A stretch of DNA of 64,000 bases from Gymnogyps californianus (Eukaryota; Chordata; Aves; Accipitriformes; Cathartidae). Location of the stretch: assembly GCF_018139145.2 (NCBI RefSeq), contig NC_059477.1, positions 17,037,522 to 17,101,521 of the forward strand. Direction: 5' to 3'. The position numbers were made by a program, and so were the translations under genes. A model generated the notes under the pieces. That model was not told the DNA's origin. It saw only the letters and a list, made by a program, of their open reading frames with translations, and did not search any database. This document shows, in pieces, positions 62,801 to 64,000 of this stretch. Each line of letters begins with the position of its first letter. The stretch's first letter is position 1.

Positions 62801-64000
62801 TTCCCTTGGTGAAAGTTCAGGGAGTTTCACATGCAGAGGTACAAAGCTGGAAAAAATACAGGCAGTATTTCCACTGTTATCAGATATACCCACACACGGA
62901 GAAGACTAGAGGCTTCAATGAGTGCAGTAGTACACAGAGATTGAATCTGTTCTACAGTTGGCATTATTTCTTTTATAGCAGTTCAATAAAGATTATAAAA
63001 TTGTAATACAGAATTCGTCTAAAAACATTAGGACAGCTATTCTTTACGGTTGCTTTACAGAGGACTGAACAAAAAATCAGTAGCAAGGCAGAATGGAAAG
63101 CTGGGAGTCAACAATTCTCACTGGACCATCAATCTATGCAATAATGATGAGGCAGATGGGTTTTTTTTTAAACTTCTGCTTAGTATATAACAGGCTTTTC
63201 ACTCTATTTGATTTCTTTCAGACCTTGACACTATTACACCCATTGCTTAAATCCCAAGGAGCCTTTGGTTTTGACATGTTGATTTAAGGAGAATTTCTCA
63301 ATAAACAGTTAATGATGGCATGTTTTAAAAACAGACCTACTGGTATGCATTGCTGAGAAAGTAGCTTTGCATCTATCATTCTATTTCAAGTGACTGTCTA
63401 AAATTTATTGAAAAAGATAATGCACTTACTTATAACATGGTGAATTTAGTGACTACCACCATATATCCCTCCTAGAATCATATGCTAATGAAAAAGATGC
63501 TCAAATAATTAGGGCCGAAGCCCACTGAATACAACACCTTCCAATTAGCACTCCTCAGCTTGAATACTACCATTAACATTAAACAACAAAAACAAAAATG
63601 GGTATCAATTCACATAATAGAAAATAATTGATGAAGTTGGAGGGTGTGATTATTTGTGATTACTTTACAGTCATGCACTGAAAGTAGGAGAACCCCAGTT
63701 AGTAGTTAATCTCTGACTACCTCTTTGAAGATAATGAAATTGGCTTCCTACTGATGATTATTCATTAACAATTAATTCTTTCTTGGTGATCTGCTTCATT
63801 TTCAGCTTCTCACCACAAACAGGCAATGGAATAATTACAAGTGGAAATGAAAAAGCAATTAGTGGCAGATAATGCCAACATCTGATTAAAAAACAGTAGA
63901 ACAGATTAGCCGTTTGGTAACTGCAACTCTGCTGCCTTCAGCAGGGAGATGCAAGTTACCCACCAATATTACAGTTCAAGCGACGTTTCCCTTTTATTGC

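Larger units (their letters stand above)
51300..64000. other. Intergenic, no gene recognised
   Basis: The sequence remains AT-rich and apparently unique to the right edge. The longest open frames (61328 region, 128 codons; 53772-54149, 125 codons, hydrophobic) lack recognisable features and are of chance length. The stretches 58030-58240 and 63700-63920 have an even, TAAT-rich texture with GATA-like motifs (AGATAA at about 63867) and might be conserved elements. Confidence 0.45.

Noticed and set aside
1..64000. CRISPR arrays, prokaryotic operons, tRNA or rRNA genes, CR1 elements
   Set aside because: None seen by eye. Repeats lack spacer architecture, there is no tightly packed gene arrangement, no cloverleaf was recognised, and the CR1 3' octamer tail was not found. 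A RepeatMasker or tRNAscan run would be decisive.

Overview
The window looks like vertebrate nuclear DNA, most likely from a bird. It is AT-rich and mostly non-coding, with GT-AG introns, sparse interspersed repeats, one CpG island and a repeat element of a type I recall from bird genomes. I see no bacterial, phage or CRISPR-type organisation. The species cannot be fixed from the sequence alone.

One protein gene is clearly recognisable: the 5' end of the integrin alpha-4 gene (ITGA4), on the minus strand. Its first four coding exons lie at 8953-8769, 8663-8542, 1562-1456 and 1357-1228. Every junction has GT-AG splice sites and compatible phase. They encode the signal peptide and the first ~180 residues, the start of the beta-propeller. 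Exons 1 and 2 sit in a CpG island (about 8330-9560) that should hold the promoter. Introns 1 and 3 are only 105 and 98 bp, while intron 2 is 6,979 bp. Exon 5 and the rest of the gene lie to the left, outside the window.

From about 9.6 kb to 64 kb I recognise no gene. In mammals the sequence 5' of ITGA4 is a large gene-poor interval towards UBE2E3, and this window fits that. It holds one LTR-like element (about 16870-18537) with an internal array of 47-48 bp units; an unexplained 203-codon minus-strand open frame (12443-13051); a GC-rich block at 28735-29330; several microsatellites and small tandem duplications; a strong hairpin at 25676-25719; perfect palindromes at 33885-33904 and 28322-28337; and AT-rich stretches with paired octamer or homeodomain-like motifs that could be distal regulatory elements of ITGA4.

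No clearly new biological system was found. The most useful leads are the higher-order structure of the minisatellite, the long unexplained frame near 12.7 kb, the extra cysteine in exon 4 and the palindromic motifs.
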